Assembly (NCBI RefSeq): GCF_002119405.1
Contig: NZ_MTBG01000008.1
Coordinates: 1-64,000, forward strand
DNA: 64,000 nucleotides
Reading direction: 5' to 3'
DNA from: Pseudoruegeria sp. SK021
Lineage (GTDB): Bacteria; Pseudomonadota; Alphaproteobacteria; Rhodobacterales; Rhodobacteraceae
Shown: positions 17,382 through 26,560 of the stretch, piece by piece
Layout: each line of letters opens with the position of its first letter
Position numbering within the stretch: position 1 is the stretch's first letter
Notes under the pieces: generated by a model
Database searches by the model: none
What the model was told of the DNA's origin: nothing
Seen by the model: the letters and a program-made list of their open reading frames with translations, nothing else
Made by a program: the position numbers and the translations under genes

Positions 17382-18433
17382 GTGCCCAGTTCGGCCAAGC
17401 GTGTCGCCTGATCATCCGCAATCAGCGCATCAATGATTTCGTCCAGATCACCCGCAACAACTTGATCCAGACGATACAGCGTCAGATTGATCCGATGGTC
17501 CGTCAACCGGCCCTGCGGGAAATTATACGTCCGGATGCGTTCCGAGCGATCGCCGCTACCGACCTGCGACTTGCGGTCTGCGGCACGTTCCGTGTGGATT
17601 CGATTGCGCTCTTGGTCATACAACTTGGTGCGCAGCACCTGCATGGCAATTTCGCGGTTCCGATGCTGGGACTTCTCCGAGCTGGTCACCACGATCCCGC
17701 TGGGAATATGGGTGATCCGGACCGCCGAGTCGGTGGTGTTCACGTGTTGCCCACCGGCGCCGCTGGCCCGCATGGTGTCGATCCGAATATCGCCGGGATT
17801 AATGCTGACATCGACATCTGCGGCCTCGGGCAACACCGCAACCGTCGCGGCTGAGGTATGCACCCGCCCGCCCGATTCCGTTGTCGGCACCCGCTGGACC
17901 CGGTGGACGCCGGATTCAAACTTTAACCGCGCAAAGACGCCGTCGCCCTTCACATGGGCGACCACCTCTTTGATGCCGCCCAGTTCCGTCTCGGATTCTT
18001 CGAGGATGTCGAACTTCCAGCCCTGCGCTTCGGCATAGCGTTGATACATCCGCAACAGGTCAGCCGCGAACAAGGCCGCCTCTTCGCCGCCGGTGCCGGG
18101 CCGAATTTCGATCAGCGCCGGACGCGCATCGGCGGCATCCTTGGGCAAGAGCGCCAATTGCAGCGCATGTTCGACCTCTGGCAAGCGACGGGTCAGATCG
18201 GGCAGTTCTTCTTCCGCCAGCGCGCGCATCTCGGGATCAGACAGCATCGCCGTCGCCTCGGCAATGTCTTGCTGTAACTGATGGTAGAGGGCGATCTCCG
18301 CCACCACCGGGCGCAATTCGGCATATTCCCGACCAAGAGCCGCGATTTCGTCACCGGACACGCCGGCGGACATCCGGGCTTCGATAAACTCGAACCGGGC
18401 GATAATCTGATGCAAAGTGTCGTTGGGTACCAT
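17378..18433 (-). CDS. prfA: Peptide chain release factor 1
   Basis: Recognises UAA and UAG in the ribosomal A site and triggers peptide release; 351 residues. The N-terminal coiled coil is at about 1-90. The codon-reading PxT motif appears as PTT (RVPTTES, about 183-189), and the GGQ motif is in [17 protein letters not shown] at about 222-238. The Gln is the target of the downstream PrmC. Confidence 0.97.
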   Translation of the reverse strand: MVPNDTLHQIIARFEFIEARMSAGVSGDEIAALGREYAELRPVVAEIALYHQLQQDIAEATAMLSDPEMRALAEEELPDLTRRLPEVEHALQLALLPKDAADARPALIEIRPGTGGEEAALFAADLLRMYQRYAEAQGWKFDILEESETELGGIKEVVAHVKGDGVFARLKFESGVHRVQRVPTTESGGRVHTSAATVAVLPEAADVDVSINPGDIRIDTMRASGAGGQHVNTTDSAVRITHIPSGIVVTSSEKSQHRNREIAMQVLRTKLYDQERNRIHTERAADRKSQVGSGDRSERIRTYNFPQGRLTDHRINLTLYRLDQVVAGDLDEIIDALIADDQATRLAELGT

Positions 18434-18476
18434 GGTCGAGGGGTGTTACCTGCGCACAAGCTGCGGTCAAGAGGGA

Positions 18477-18950
18477 TCAGCGTCTGCCGAGTGAATCGTC
18501 CAGCTGTGCCAACCAATCCTCGATTCGCGCCTTATTGACCCCAAGGTCAGACTTACCAAAGCGACTGCGGGAATAGATCGCCAACGCCGCCCCCTCGGCC
18601 ACCGGAACCGCGCGCACAGAGATGTAGTCGGGAAAGCCCCAGAGCGACGAGCGGCTGATATAGGTGATCTGCCCCGAGGCCACAGACCCTGCCAACACCG
18701 ATGTCCGCGGTGCCGCCTGCGCCACCGCATCAAAGGCCGCCAACACCGCCTCAGGCGACACCCCATAGACCGGGCCCGCAGCATCCCCATCGACGGGCCG
18801 CAGCAAAAAATGCCGTTCATCAACCGGATTGGCGATCTGCTCCGGATCCACCGACCAGTATGCGGGATCACTGGGGGCAAGGCGAACATACGCACCCAGC
18901 CCCAACACCACTACAGCAAGACCCGCTATCAGCGTCACCACCATTTTCAT
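18477..18950 (-). CDS. DUF1499 family membrane-anchored protein
   Basis: A 157-residue protein with one N-terminal membrane segment (about 5-22) and a DUF1499 domain with the typical ISRSSLWGFPDYISVRAVP and IYSRSRFGKSDLGVNKARIEDWL blocks. The function of the family is unknown. It lies between agmatinase (70 bases upstream) and prfA (43 bases downstream) on the same strand. Co-transcription is possible but the products suggest no shared pathway. Confidence 0.85.
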   Translation of the reverse strand: MKMVVTLIAGLAVVVLGLGAYVRLAPSDPAYWSVDPEQIANPVDERHFLLRPVDGDAAGPVYGVSPEAVLAAFDAVAQAAPRTSVLAGSVASGQITYISRSSLWGFPDYISVRAVPVAEGAALAIYSRSRFGKSDLGVNKARIEDWLAQLDDSLGRR

Positions 18951-19020
18951 CCGACCTCCAGCCCGTGCATTTCAGTTTTCGCCAGATCGGCCCCGGACAC
19001 AGGCCAATGCCCGGCCCCAG

Positions 19021-19983
19021 TCACGCAAGATGCCGCGTGGCCCACAGGCACGCCAATTCCATCGCAACATGGGCACCAGCGATTGCGGTGATGCCTGCGG
19101 GATCGAAAGGCGGCGACACTTCGACCACATCCATGCCGACCACATTGATGCCCGCCAAGCCGCGCAGGATTGCCGCCGCCTGCGCTGAACTCAGCCCACC
19201 CCAGACCGGCGTTCCGGTGCCGGGCGCAAAGGCCGGGTCGAGACAATCGATATCAAAGCTCAGATAGACCGGGTGATCGCCCACGACCTCGCGCACCCGG
19301 GCGCAGATTGCCTCTGGGCCGGTTCGGTGCACCTCGGGCGCATCGAGAATGGTAATGCCCATCGTATCCGCATTGCTGGTTCGGATGCCAACCTGAACCG
19401 AGCGATCGGGCAGGATCAGGCCTTCGCGCACCGCTTTGCCGAACATCGTGCCGTGATCGACCCGCCCCAGATCGTCATCGGGCCAAGTATCGCTATGGGC
19501 ATCAAATTGCAGCAATGCCAGCGGCCCATGTTTGGCCGCATGCGCCCGCAGGATCGGATGGCTGATGGAATGATCGCCGCCGAGGGTCAACACGGCGGCA
19601 CCCGCGCCCAGAATACCTGCAATATGCGCCTCAAGCGTCGCTGGGAAATCGCCGGGCCGGGCATAATCAAACGCCAGATCGCCGAAATCGGCCATGGCGA
19701 TATCGACCATCGGGTCCACGTCCCAGCCATAGGGGGCGTCGACCGCCTGCAAGGCGCTGGCCTCGCGGATAGCGCGCGGCCCAAGGCGCGTCCCGGGCCG
19801 GTTGGTCACCGCCTGATCAAAGGGCACCCCGGTCACCGCCAGATCGACCCCGGTCAGATCCTTGGTATAGCGCCGCCGCAGGAACGAAACCGCCCCGCCA
19901 AAGGTGTTCTCATGGGCGTGACCGCGCAAGCCTTCGCGGGTGAAGGCTGCGTCAACGTCATGCGATGCATCACTCAGTGTCAT
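19021..19983 (-). CDS. speB: Agmatinase / ureohydrolase family protein
   Basis: A 320-residue ureohydrolase that should hydrolyse agmatine or a related guanidino compound to urea. The Mn-binding motifs are present: GGDHSI at about 135-140, FDAHSDTW at about 158-165 and SFDIDCLDPAFAPGTGTP at about 245-262. Start ATG at 19983. In Rhodobacterales close paralogues act on agmatine, guanidinobutyrate or guanidinopropionate. The sequence does not decide between them, so the symbol is a family-level guess. Divergent from mazG. Confidence 0.85.
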   Translation of the reverse strand: MTLSDASHDVDAAFTREGLRGHAHENTFGGAVSFLRRRYTKDLTGVDLAVTGVPFDQAVTNRPGTRLGPRAIREASALQAVDAPYGWDVDPMVDIAMADFGDLAFDYARPGDFPATLEAHIAGILGAGAAVLTLGGDHSISHPILRAHAAKHGPLALLQFDAHSDTWPDDDLGRVDHGTMFGKAVREGLILPDRSVQVGIRTSNADTMGITILDAPEVHRTGPEAICARVREVVGDHPVYLSFDIDCLDPAFAPGTGTPVWGGLSSAQAAAILRGLAGINVVGMDVVEVSPPFDPAGITAIAGAHVAMELACLWATRHLA

Positions 19984-20139
19984 GGCGGTCCCACCTGCTG
20001 TTTCGCCCGATCCTTACCACCGATCCCACTCGGCGCAAGGCCGTCGATCAGGTCGCCGATGCTGCGGCGAGCGGCTGGACATCTTGGCGCAGCTCTGCCC
20101 TTTTGTCCCGGTCTTAAAGCAGATCTGGATCCTACGCCC

Positions 20140-20979
20140 ATGCCCGACCCCATTCACGATACCGCGCCCGGCTTGCCCCGCCTTTTAGAGATCATGCGCC
20201 GCCTGCGGGATCCCGACACCGGATGCCCTTGGGACATCGTGCAGGATTTCGACAGCATCGCCCCCTACACGATCGAAGAATCCTATGAGGTCGCAGACGC
20301 CATCGCCCGGCGCGATTGGGCTCACCTTGAAAGCGAATTGGGCGATCTGCTGCTGCAAGCCGTCTATCACGCCGAGATCGGCAAAGAGCGCGGCTTGTTT
20401 GATTTCCACTCTGTCGCCGTCGCCATCAGTGACAAGATGATCGCCCGCCACCCGCATGTCTTCGCGCAAGGCAGCGGCGCATCCTCACCAGAGGCGCAGA
20501 CCCGCGACTGGGAAACTCTGAAGGCCGCAGAACGCCGCAGCCGGGCGCAGGGCGGCGTTCTGGCAGACGTTGCCCTGAACCTGCCCGCCCTGACCCGGGC
20601 GGAAAAGTTGCAAAAACGGGCCGCACGGGTGGGGTTTGATTGGCCCGACATCGGGCCCGTGCTGGACAAGATCGCCGAAGAAACCGCGGAACTGGCCGAG
20701 GCCCGCGCCTCGGGTGATCAGGACCACATCGCCGAGGAATATGGCGATCTGATGTTCGTCATGGCCAACTTGGGTCGGCACCTTGGGTTGGATCCCGAAA
20801 CCGCTCTGCGCGCCGCCAATGCCAAGTTTACCCGCCGGTTCGAGGCGATTGAAGCCCAGCTCAGCCGCGAAAACCGTCGCCCCGAACAGGCCAGCCTCGC
20901 CGAGATGGACACCATCTGGGATGCGGTCAAAATTGCCGAGAAAGCGGCCAAGGCCGCTGCGTCCGAGGGTGCGGCATAA
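20140..20979 (+). CDS. mazG: Nucleoside triphosphate pyrophosphohydrolase
   Basis: Hydrolyses (d)NTPs to monophosphates and pyrophosphate, in nucleotide-pool cleaning or ppGpp-related stress control; 279 residues. Two MazG domains: the first has GCPWD then EESYEVADAI and ELGDLLLQAVYH (about 28-75), the second EETAELAEA and EEYGDLMFVMANL (about 185-215). The start at 20140 (MPDPIHDTA) is decided by family N-termini; the frame is open back to 19273 only through the agmatinase antisense. Confidence 0.94.
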   Translation: MPDPIHDTAPGLPRLLEIMRRLRDPDTGCPWDIVQDFDSIAPYTIEESYEVADAIARRDWAHLESELGDLLLQAVYHAEIGKERGLFDFHSVAVAISDKMIARHPHVFAQGSGASSPEAQTRDWETLKAAERRSRAQGGVLADVALNLPALTRAEKLQKRAARVGFDWPDIGPVLDKIAEETAELAEARASGDQDHIAEEYGDLMFVMANLGRHLGLDPETALRAANAKFTRRFEAIEAQLSRENRRPEQASLAEMDTIWDAVKIAEKAAKAAASEGAA

Positions 20980-21017
20980 TTTCCGACTAAATCAATCGAC
21001 TTTCCGGCCGCAGGCTG

Positions 21018-21046
21018 TTGACCCGAGTGTTTTACTCATCTTTAAG
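21018..21046 (+). promoter_or_regulatory. Candidate promoter of the iron-binding protein gene
   Basis: TTGACC at 21018-21023, a 17-base spacer and TTTAAG at 21041-21046. The spacer contains a short GAGT/ACTC dyad (21025-21037) that could be an operator. The -10 match is weak. No convincing Fur, Irr or RirA box was recognised. Confidence 0.3.
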
Positions 21047-21102
21047 GGCAACACCCTGCAGGCCGGTGCCGCGCAGGCCGACCAGAAGCTTAAGGAGCAC
21101 CC

Positions 21103-22116
21103 ATGCTTGCCCGAATGAATTACATGCTATGTGCTGCGCTGCTGATCGCCGCAGCCACCCCGTCGCATTCCGACGAAGTGAATGTCTATTCCTACCGCCA
21201 ACCGGAACTGACGGCGCCCCTGTTTGAGGCTTTCACCGAAGCCACCGGGATCGACGTCAATGTCGTCTTTCTCAGCAATGGCATGCTGGAACGGCTGCAA
21301 TCCGAAGGCAAACGCACACCTGCTGATCTGATCATGACCACCGACATTTCGCGCATGGCGGCAATCGTCGATGCCGGTCTGACCCAGCCGGTGGACAATG
21401 CTGAATTGATCGCCGACATCCCCGCCCAATATCGCGGCGCAGACAATCAATGGTTCGCCCTGACCAACCGCGCCCGAGTGATCTATGCCAGCAACGACCG
21501 GGTCGCTGATGGAGAGATCACCACCTATGAAGACTTGGCTGACCCGAAGTGGAAAGGCCGCATCTGTACCCGTTCGGGCACCCACGACTATAACCTCGAC
21601 CTGACCTCTGCCCTGCTGGCCCATCACGGCGCGGACGAGACCAAAGCGTGGCTGGAAGGGTTCAAAGCCAACCTTGCGCGCAAGCCGCAGGGCAATGATC
21701 GTGCGCAGGTCAAAGCCATCTGGGCCGGGGAATGCGACATCGCTGTCGGCAACACCTATTACATGGGCTTGATGCTGGCCGATGCCGAACAATCCGATTG
21801 GGCCAATTCGGTGCGCATCATGTTCCCGACCTTTGAAAATGCCGGCACGCATGTGAACGTCTCGGCGATGGCGCTGACCGCTGCGGCACCGCATCATGAC
21901 GATGCCATCAAACTGATGGAATTCCTTGCCTCGCCCGAAGGCCAGAGCCTCTATGCCAACGAGAACTCGGAATACCCGGTGTCGCCAGCGGTTGACCCGT
22001 CGCCGGTGGTGGCATCATGGGGAACCTTCACCGCCGACACACTGCCTTTGACCGAACTTCCGGGGTATCGCGCCGATGCGCTGCGCCTTGTTGAAGAAGT
22101 CAACTTCGACGGCTGA
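21103..22116 (+). CDS. Periplasmic Fe(3+)-binding protein of an ABC transporter
   Basis: A 337-residue solute-binding protein of the FbpA/FutA type. The signal peptide is at about 1-23 (ATPSHSD), followed by the conserved start VNVYSYRQPELTAPLFEAF and the WFALTNRARVI strand. The paired tyrosines in GNTYYMG at about 223-229, used for ferric iron binding in this family, are present. AAGGAG before the ATG is a strong ribosome binding site. No permease or ATPase gene lies beside it, so it is either an orphan or served by a system elsewhere. The next gene, a nucleoside hydrolase, is unrelated. Confidence 0.9.
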   Translation: MLARMNYMLCAALLIAAATPSHSDEVNVYSYRQPELTAPLFEAFTEATGIDVNVVFLSNGMLERLQSEGKRTPADLIMTTDISRMAAIVDAGLTQPVDNAELIADIPAQYRGADNQWFALTNRARVIYASNDRVADGEITTYEDLADPKWKGRICTRSGTHDYNLDLTSALLAHHGADETKAWLEGFKANLARKPQGNDRAQVKAIWAGECDIAVGNTYYMGLMLADAEQSDWANSVRIMFPTFENAGTHVNVSAMALTAAAPHHDDAIKLMEFLASPEGQSLYANENSEYPVSPAVDPSPVVASWGTFTADTLPLTELPGYRADALRLVEEVNFDG

Positions 22117-22204
22117 TCCCAACTGACACGGCACCGGGTCCGCCGCTTTACATCGCGGCGGACCCGGTCCACTTTCGCGGCATCGTCCTATTCGGAGCCG
22201 CCCC

Positions 22205-23146
22205 ATGCCCCCCGCAAAAATCATCATCGACACCGATCCCGGTCAAGACGACGCCATTGCCATCCTGCTGGCCCTTGCCTCGCCCGACGAGATCGAGGTG
22301 CTTGGGATCACGGCAGTTGCAGGCAATGTGCCGCTGGCCCTGACGGCGATCAATGCCAGAACCGTCTGTGAACTGGCAGGCCATCCCGAGATCAAGGTCT
22401 TCGCAGGCGCAGACGCCCCCATGACCCGCCCCCTGCGCACCGCCGAACACGTCCATGGCGATAGCGGCTTGAACGGCCCGGCCCTGCCCGCGCCGACCAT
22501 GGCCCTGCAACCCGGGCATGCGGTTGATTTCATCGTCGACACCCTGCGCACCGAACCCGCCGGGACCGTCACCCTCTGCCCGCTCGGGCCGCTGACCAAC
22601 ATTGCGCTAGCGCTGGACAAGGCCCCGGACATTGCCGCCCGGATCAAAGAGATCGTGCTAATGGGCGGGGCCTATTTCGAGGTCGGCAACATCACCCCCG
22701 CAGCCGAATTTAACATCTATGTCGATCCCGAAGCCGCCAAGGCCGTGTTCGCCTGCGGGGCGCCGCTGACCGTGATGCCGCTGGATGTCACGCACAAGGC
22801 GCTGACCACAGAACCACGGGTGCAGGCCTTTCGCGACTTCGGCACCCCGGTGGGCGACGCGGTCGCCGCTTGGACCGACTTTTTCCAACGTTTCGACAAG
22901 GACAAGTACGCCAGCCCCGGCGCGCCGCTGCATGACCCCTGCGTCATCGCGTGGCTGCTGAAACCTGAGTTATTTTCTGGCCGTCACATCAATGTCGAGA
23001 TTGAAACCCAATCCGATCTGACACGGGGCATGACCGTGGCCGACTGGTGGGGCGTCACGGACCGCGTCGCCAACGCCATGTTCATCGGCGATGTGGACGC
23101 CGACGGCTTCTTTGCGTTGCTGACCGAGCGAATCGCTCGCCTTTGA
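22205..23146 (+). CDS. Nucleoside hydrolase (IunH family)
   Basis: Hydrolyses N-ribosyl bonds of purine or pyrimidine nucleosides in salvage; 313 residues. The Ca-binding N-terminal motif IIIDTDPGQDDAIA is at about 6-19. The family block VLMGGAY (about 155-161) precedes AAEFNIYVDPEAAK (about 171-184), and the late Asp is in LHDPCVIAWLL (about 240). No transporter or kinase neighbour indicates its substrate. Confidence 0.92.
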   Translation: MPPAKIIIDTDPGQDDAIAILLALASPDEIEVLGITAVAGNVPLALTAINARTVCELAGHPEIKVFAGADAPMTRPLRTAEHVHGDSGLNGPALPAPTMALQPGHAVDFIVDTLRTEPAGTVTLCPLGPLTNIALALDKAPDIAARIKEIVLMGGAYFEVGNITPAAEFNIYVDPEAAKAVFACGAPLTVMPLDVTHKALTTEPRVQAFRDFGTPVGDAVAAWTDFFQRFDKDKYASPGAPLHDPCVIAWLLKPELFSGRHINVEIETQSDLTRGMTVADWWGVTDRVANAMFIGDVDADGFFALLTERIARL

Positions 23147-23299
23147 CCGGGCCCGCGCGGGTTGGCTTCGGCCCCCCGCAGACCCGACCTATTGGCATGA
23201 CGCCCAGACCCCAAGCCCGGCGTGTGATGCCGCGACGCCACCCCGACTGGCACCGGACGCCTTTTGCACCTATCTATGTCGCAAGAGAAAGGCGCCTCC

Positions 23300-24727
23300 A
23301 TGACCCTGCACGTCCCCTTTGATAACAGCTATGCCCGTCTGCCAGAGCGGTTCTTCGCGCGTCAGCCCGCCGACCCGGTGCGCGCGCCATCGCTGATCGC
23401 GGTCAATGCTGATCTCGCCCGCGCGTTGGGCATTGATCCTGACGCCTTGGCCACAGACGACGGCATCGCGATGCTTTCTGGCAATGCCGCGCCGACGGGT
23501 GCCGATCCGCTGGCGCAGGCTTATGCCGGCCACCAGTTCGGCGGATGGTCACCGCAATTGGGCGATGGTCGCGCCTTGCTGCTGGGCGAAGTGGTGGACC
23601 AATCCGGCCAGCGCCGGGATATTCAGCTTAAGGGCTCGGGCCGCACCCCGTTTTCGCGCATGGGCGATGGCCGCGCATGGCTTGGTCCTGTTCTGCGCGA
23701 ATATGTAATTTCGGAAGCCATGCATGCGATGGGCATTCCAACCACCCGCGCCCTTGCAGCCGTGGTCACCGGCGAAACCGTGCTACGCGAACGGCCCCTG
23801 CCCGGCGCTGTTCTGACCCGGGTCGCCGCCAGCCATATTCGGGTTGGCACCTTCCAGTATTTCGCTGCTCGCGGCGATGTCGAGGCGATCCGCCTGTTGG
23901 CCGATCACGTCATTGCGCGCCATTATCCCACCGTCACTAGCCCGCTCGGTCTGTTGGACGCCGTGATCGATGCGCAATCGGACCTGATCGCCAAATGGCT
24001 GGGGGTCGGTTTTATCCACGGCGTTATGAACACCGACAACTGCGCGATCTCTGGCGAAACGATTGATTATGGCCCCTGCGCCTTCATGGACCGCTACGAG
24101 GGCGGCAAAGTGTTCAGTTCAATCGATCGGGGCGGGCGCTATGCCTATGATAAGCAACCCGATATCGCAGTCTGGAACTTGGCCCAGTTCGCCACGTGTC
24201 TGCTGCCCCTGATCAGCGATGACCGGGATCAGGCGGTGGATCAGGCCTCTGAGGCGGTACACCGCTTCCCGCAGTGCTTTGCCGAGTGCTGGCAGGCGAC
24301 GTTCCGCGCCAAATTGGGCCTGAACACTGCCGAGGCCAATGACGCCTTGCTGATCGACAGCCTGCTCAGCCGCATGGAGGCCGGCGGCGCCGATTTCACC
24401 AACACCTTCGCCGGACTGGCCAACGGCACCGCCGCCGCCGCCTTTCACGAGCCCGAGATACTGGACCCTTGGCTGGAGGATTACCAAGCCCGCTTGGATC
24501 GCCAGCCGGGCGACGTCGACACGGACGCGATGACCCGGGCCAATCCCCTGATCATTCCGCGCAATCACCAGATCGAAGCCATGATCGCCGCGGCGGTCGG
24601 CGGTGACTTCGCGCCGTTCCATCACCTGCACGCGGCAACAATCCAGCCGTTTAATCTGACGGACCCGGATCTGGCCCTGCCGCCCGGCCCCGGACAGGAA
24701 GTCCGACAGACCTTCTGCGGCACCTGA
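23300..24727 (+). CDS. selO: SelO-type protein adenylyltransferase (YdiU)
   Basis: A pseudokinase-fold enzyme that transfers AMP to Ser, Thr or Tyr of target proteins. In E. coli it is linked to redox homeostasis. The length of 475 residues equals the family norm. Seen are the nucleotide-binding [18 protein letters not shown] block at about 75-92 and [17 protein letters not shown] at about 111-127. The [22 protein letters not shown] loop (about 243-264) and a Cys three residues from the C-terminus (FCGT) follow; eukaryotic homologues carry selenocysteine near that point. The start at 23300 has AGAAAGG seven bases upstream; an in-frame ATG at 23276 is less likely. The mur gene follows 100 bases downstream. 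Confidence 0.93.
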   Translation: MTLHVPFDNSYARLPERFFARQPADPVRAPSLIAVNADLARALGIDPDALATDDGIAMLSGNAAPTGADPLAQAYAGHQFGGWSPQLGDGRALLLGEVVDQSGQRRDIQLKGSGRTPFSRMGDGRAWLGPVLREYVISEAMHAMGIPTTRALAAVVTGETVLRERPLPGAVLTRVAASHIRVGTFQYFAARGDVEAIRLLADHVIARHYPTVTSPLGLLDAVIDAQSDLIAKWLGVGFIHGVMNTDNCAISGETIDYGPCAFMDRYEGGKVFSSIDRGGRYAYDKQPDIAVWNLAQFATCLLPLISDDRDQAVDQASEAVHRFPQCFAECWQATFRAKLGLNTAEANDALLIDSLLSRMEAGGADFTNTFAGLANGTAAAAFHEPEILDPWLEDYQARLDRQPGDVDTDAMTRANPLIIPRNHQIEAMIAAAVGGDFAPFHHLHAATIQPFNLTDPDLALPPGPGQEVRQTFCGT

Positions 24728-24828
24728 TGGCCTTGTGACTATGGCGTCTCGGGTTTACCGCAATTCAGGGTGGAGCCGGGGCGAAAAATCCCCTACCACC
24801 TTGAGAGACGCTGATCCGGACCCTTCAG

Positions 24829-25239
24829 ATGACCACAACCATCATTGATCGCTGCGAACAGCACGGCCTGCGCATGACCGACCAGCGCCGGACCATCGCG
24901 CAGGTCTTGCAAGAGGCCGATGATCACCCGGACGTGGAAGAAGTCTTCAATCGCGCCTCGGCCCGAGACCCGCGCATTTCGATCGCCACGGTGTATCGGA
25001 CGGTCAAGCTGTTCGAAGAATCCGGGATTTTGGAAAAAGTCGAATTTGGCGACGGTCGGGCGCGATACGAATCTGCCGACCGCGATCATCATGACCATTT
25101 GATCGACCTCAACTCTGGCAAGGTGATCGAATTTGTCGATGACGAGATCGAGGCGCTGCAGGTGCGCATCGCTGCCAAATTGGGGTATCGGTTGAAGGGA
25201 CACCGCCTTGAACTCTACGGCGTCCCCTTAAAGAAATAA
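24829..25239 (+). CDS. Fur-family metalloregulator, probably Mn-responsive (Mur)
   Basis: A 136-residue winged-helix repressor with recognition helix SIATVYRTVKLFEE at about 51-64. The regulatory metal-site residues H33, E81, H88, H90 and E101 are all present. The CxxC pairs of the structural zinc site are missing: the region after HHDH reads LIDLNSG. This is the form seen in rhizobial and Rhodobacterales Mur, which replaced Fur as manganese sensor. Calling it Mur rather than Fur is inference. Its binding sites were not located. The gene follows selO. Confidence 0.9.
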   Translation: MTTTIIDRCEQHGLRMTDQRRTIAQVLQEADDHPDVEEVFNRASARDPRISIATVYRTVKLFEESGILEKVEFGDGRARYESADRDHHDHLIDLNSGKVIEFVDDEIEALQVRIAAKLGYRLKGHRLELYGVPLKK

Positions 25240-25260
25240 TCCGGCGATGACGCCGACGGG

Positions 25261-26358
25261 TCACGGAACCGCGGCGATCACCAGAAATGCCCCAAAAATG
25301 ACCAAATGCACCCCGCCCTGCAGCACCGTAGTGCGCCCGGCGCCGAATGACAGCGTGCACATGAACAGGGTCAGAACAAGGATAACGATATGTTCGGGAT
25401 CCAATCCCAACGACAGCGGCGTTCCCATGAATAGCGACACGGCAACAACCGTGGGGATGGTCAGGCCGATACTGGCCATGGCACTGCCCAGCGCGAGGTT
25501 CAAACTGGTCTGAAGGCGGTTCGCACGGGCGGCGGCAATCGCAGACAACCCTTCGGGCAAAAGCACCACCGCAGCGATTACCACCCCGACGAAGCTCAGC
25601 GGCAAGCCCAAAGACGCGATCCCCTCTTCTACCGGATGCGACAGGTCTTCAGCCAGCAAGACGACCGTGACCAGCGACAGCAGCAACAACCCACCGCTCA
25701 GAAGGGTCGTGCGACCGTCGGGTTTGGCGTGGGCGCCATGGCTGCCCTCTGCGTCCAGAAAATCCTCACGGTGGCGAACGGTCTGGACAAACAAGAACAA
25801 CCCGTACAGCGCCAGCGACACGACCCCCACAAACACCAATTGCGCCTGCGAGAAAATCGGACCCGGAACCGACAGGGTATAATTCGGCAAGATCAGGGCC
25901 AGCGTCGCCAGCGTGCCGATCACCCCCAAAGACCCCACGGCCCCCCGAATTTGAAACTCTTGCTGGTGATGCCGGATGCCGCCTACCAGCAAACACAGGC
26001 CGACCACACCGTTCAGAACGATCATCACCGCCGAAAACACCGTGTCCCGGGCAATTTCAGTGCCGCCTTCCGGACTGCTGAGCATCAAGGACACGATCAG
26101 CGACACCTCGATCACCGTGACCGACGCCGCCAAAATAATCGACCCGAACGGCTCGCCCACCCGCAAGGCGACCATTTCGGCATGCTGCACCGACGCAAAG
26201 ACCGATCCGGCCAGCAACAGCGCGGCCAAGACGATCACCCAGACCGACCCGACGCTGAGCACGCCCACTGCCAGCAGTCCCAGAAACAGTGCCGCGGCCA
26301 CCGGCGCCACCCATGTCCAAGTCGAAAGGCTGCCACTATGTGATCCCGGACTGCTCAT
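25261..26358 (-). CDS. Cation/proton antiporter, ChaA (CaCA) family
   Basis: A 365-residue membrane protein with about eleven hydrophobic segments. The two inverted CaCA repeats are visible: VQHAEMVALRVGEPFGSIILAASVTVIEVSLIV (about 55-87) and LSAIAAARANRLQTSLNLALGSAMASIGLTIP (about 280-311). It probably expels Ca2+, or Na+ and K+, in exchange for protons. The start at 26358 has GGAG six bases upstream and a short hydrophilic tail; the open frame to 26418 adds an unlikely Trp/Tyr-rich extension. A short His/Asp-rich cytoplasmic loop lies mid-protein. It converges on mur. Confidence 0.88.
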   Translation of the reverse strand: MSSPGSHSGSLSTWTWVAPVAAALFLGLLAVGVLSVGSVWVIVLAALLLAGSVFASVQHAEMVALRVGEPFGSIILAASVTVIEVSLIVSLMLSSPEGGTEIARDTVFSAVMIVLNGVVGLCLLVGGIRHHQQEFQIRGAVGSLGVIGTLATLALILPNYTLSVPGPIFSQAQLVFVGVVSLALYGLFLFVQTVRHREDFLDAEGSHGAHAKPDGRTTLLSGGLLLLSLVTVVLLAEDLSHPVEEGIASLGLPLSFVGVVIAAVVLLPEGLSAIAAARANRLQTSLNLALGSAMASIGLTIPTVVAVSLFMGTPLSLGLDPEHIVILVLTLFMCTLSFGAGRTTVLQGGVHLVIFGAFLVIAAVP

Positions 26359-26560
26359 ATCAGCTCCACCATACCAATTTGCGTCATAAAATTTGCCCCA
26401 TGTCATGATGTAATTCATTCAAGCCCAAGAACTGGCGTTAGCATTCTGACCCACAGCCATCAAGCTTCTAGGCCGGCGCACCGATTTGGACCGCGTCGCC
26501 ACTGGCACCGCCCGTTCAGTTAGCGTACCGCCACATTCAGGTGATGAGAGGGAGGACGAC

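Noticed and set aside
19273-20139. Long N-terminal extension of MazG
   Set aside because: The extension runs antisense through agmatinase and is not protein-like; family N-termini begin at 20140.
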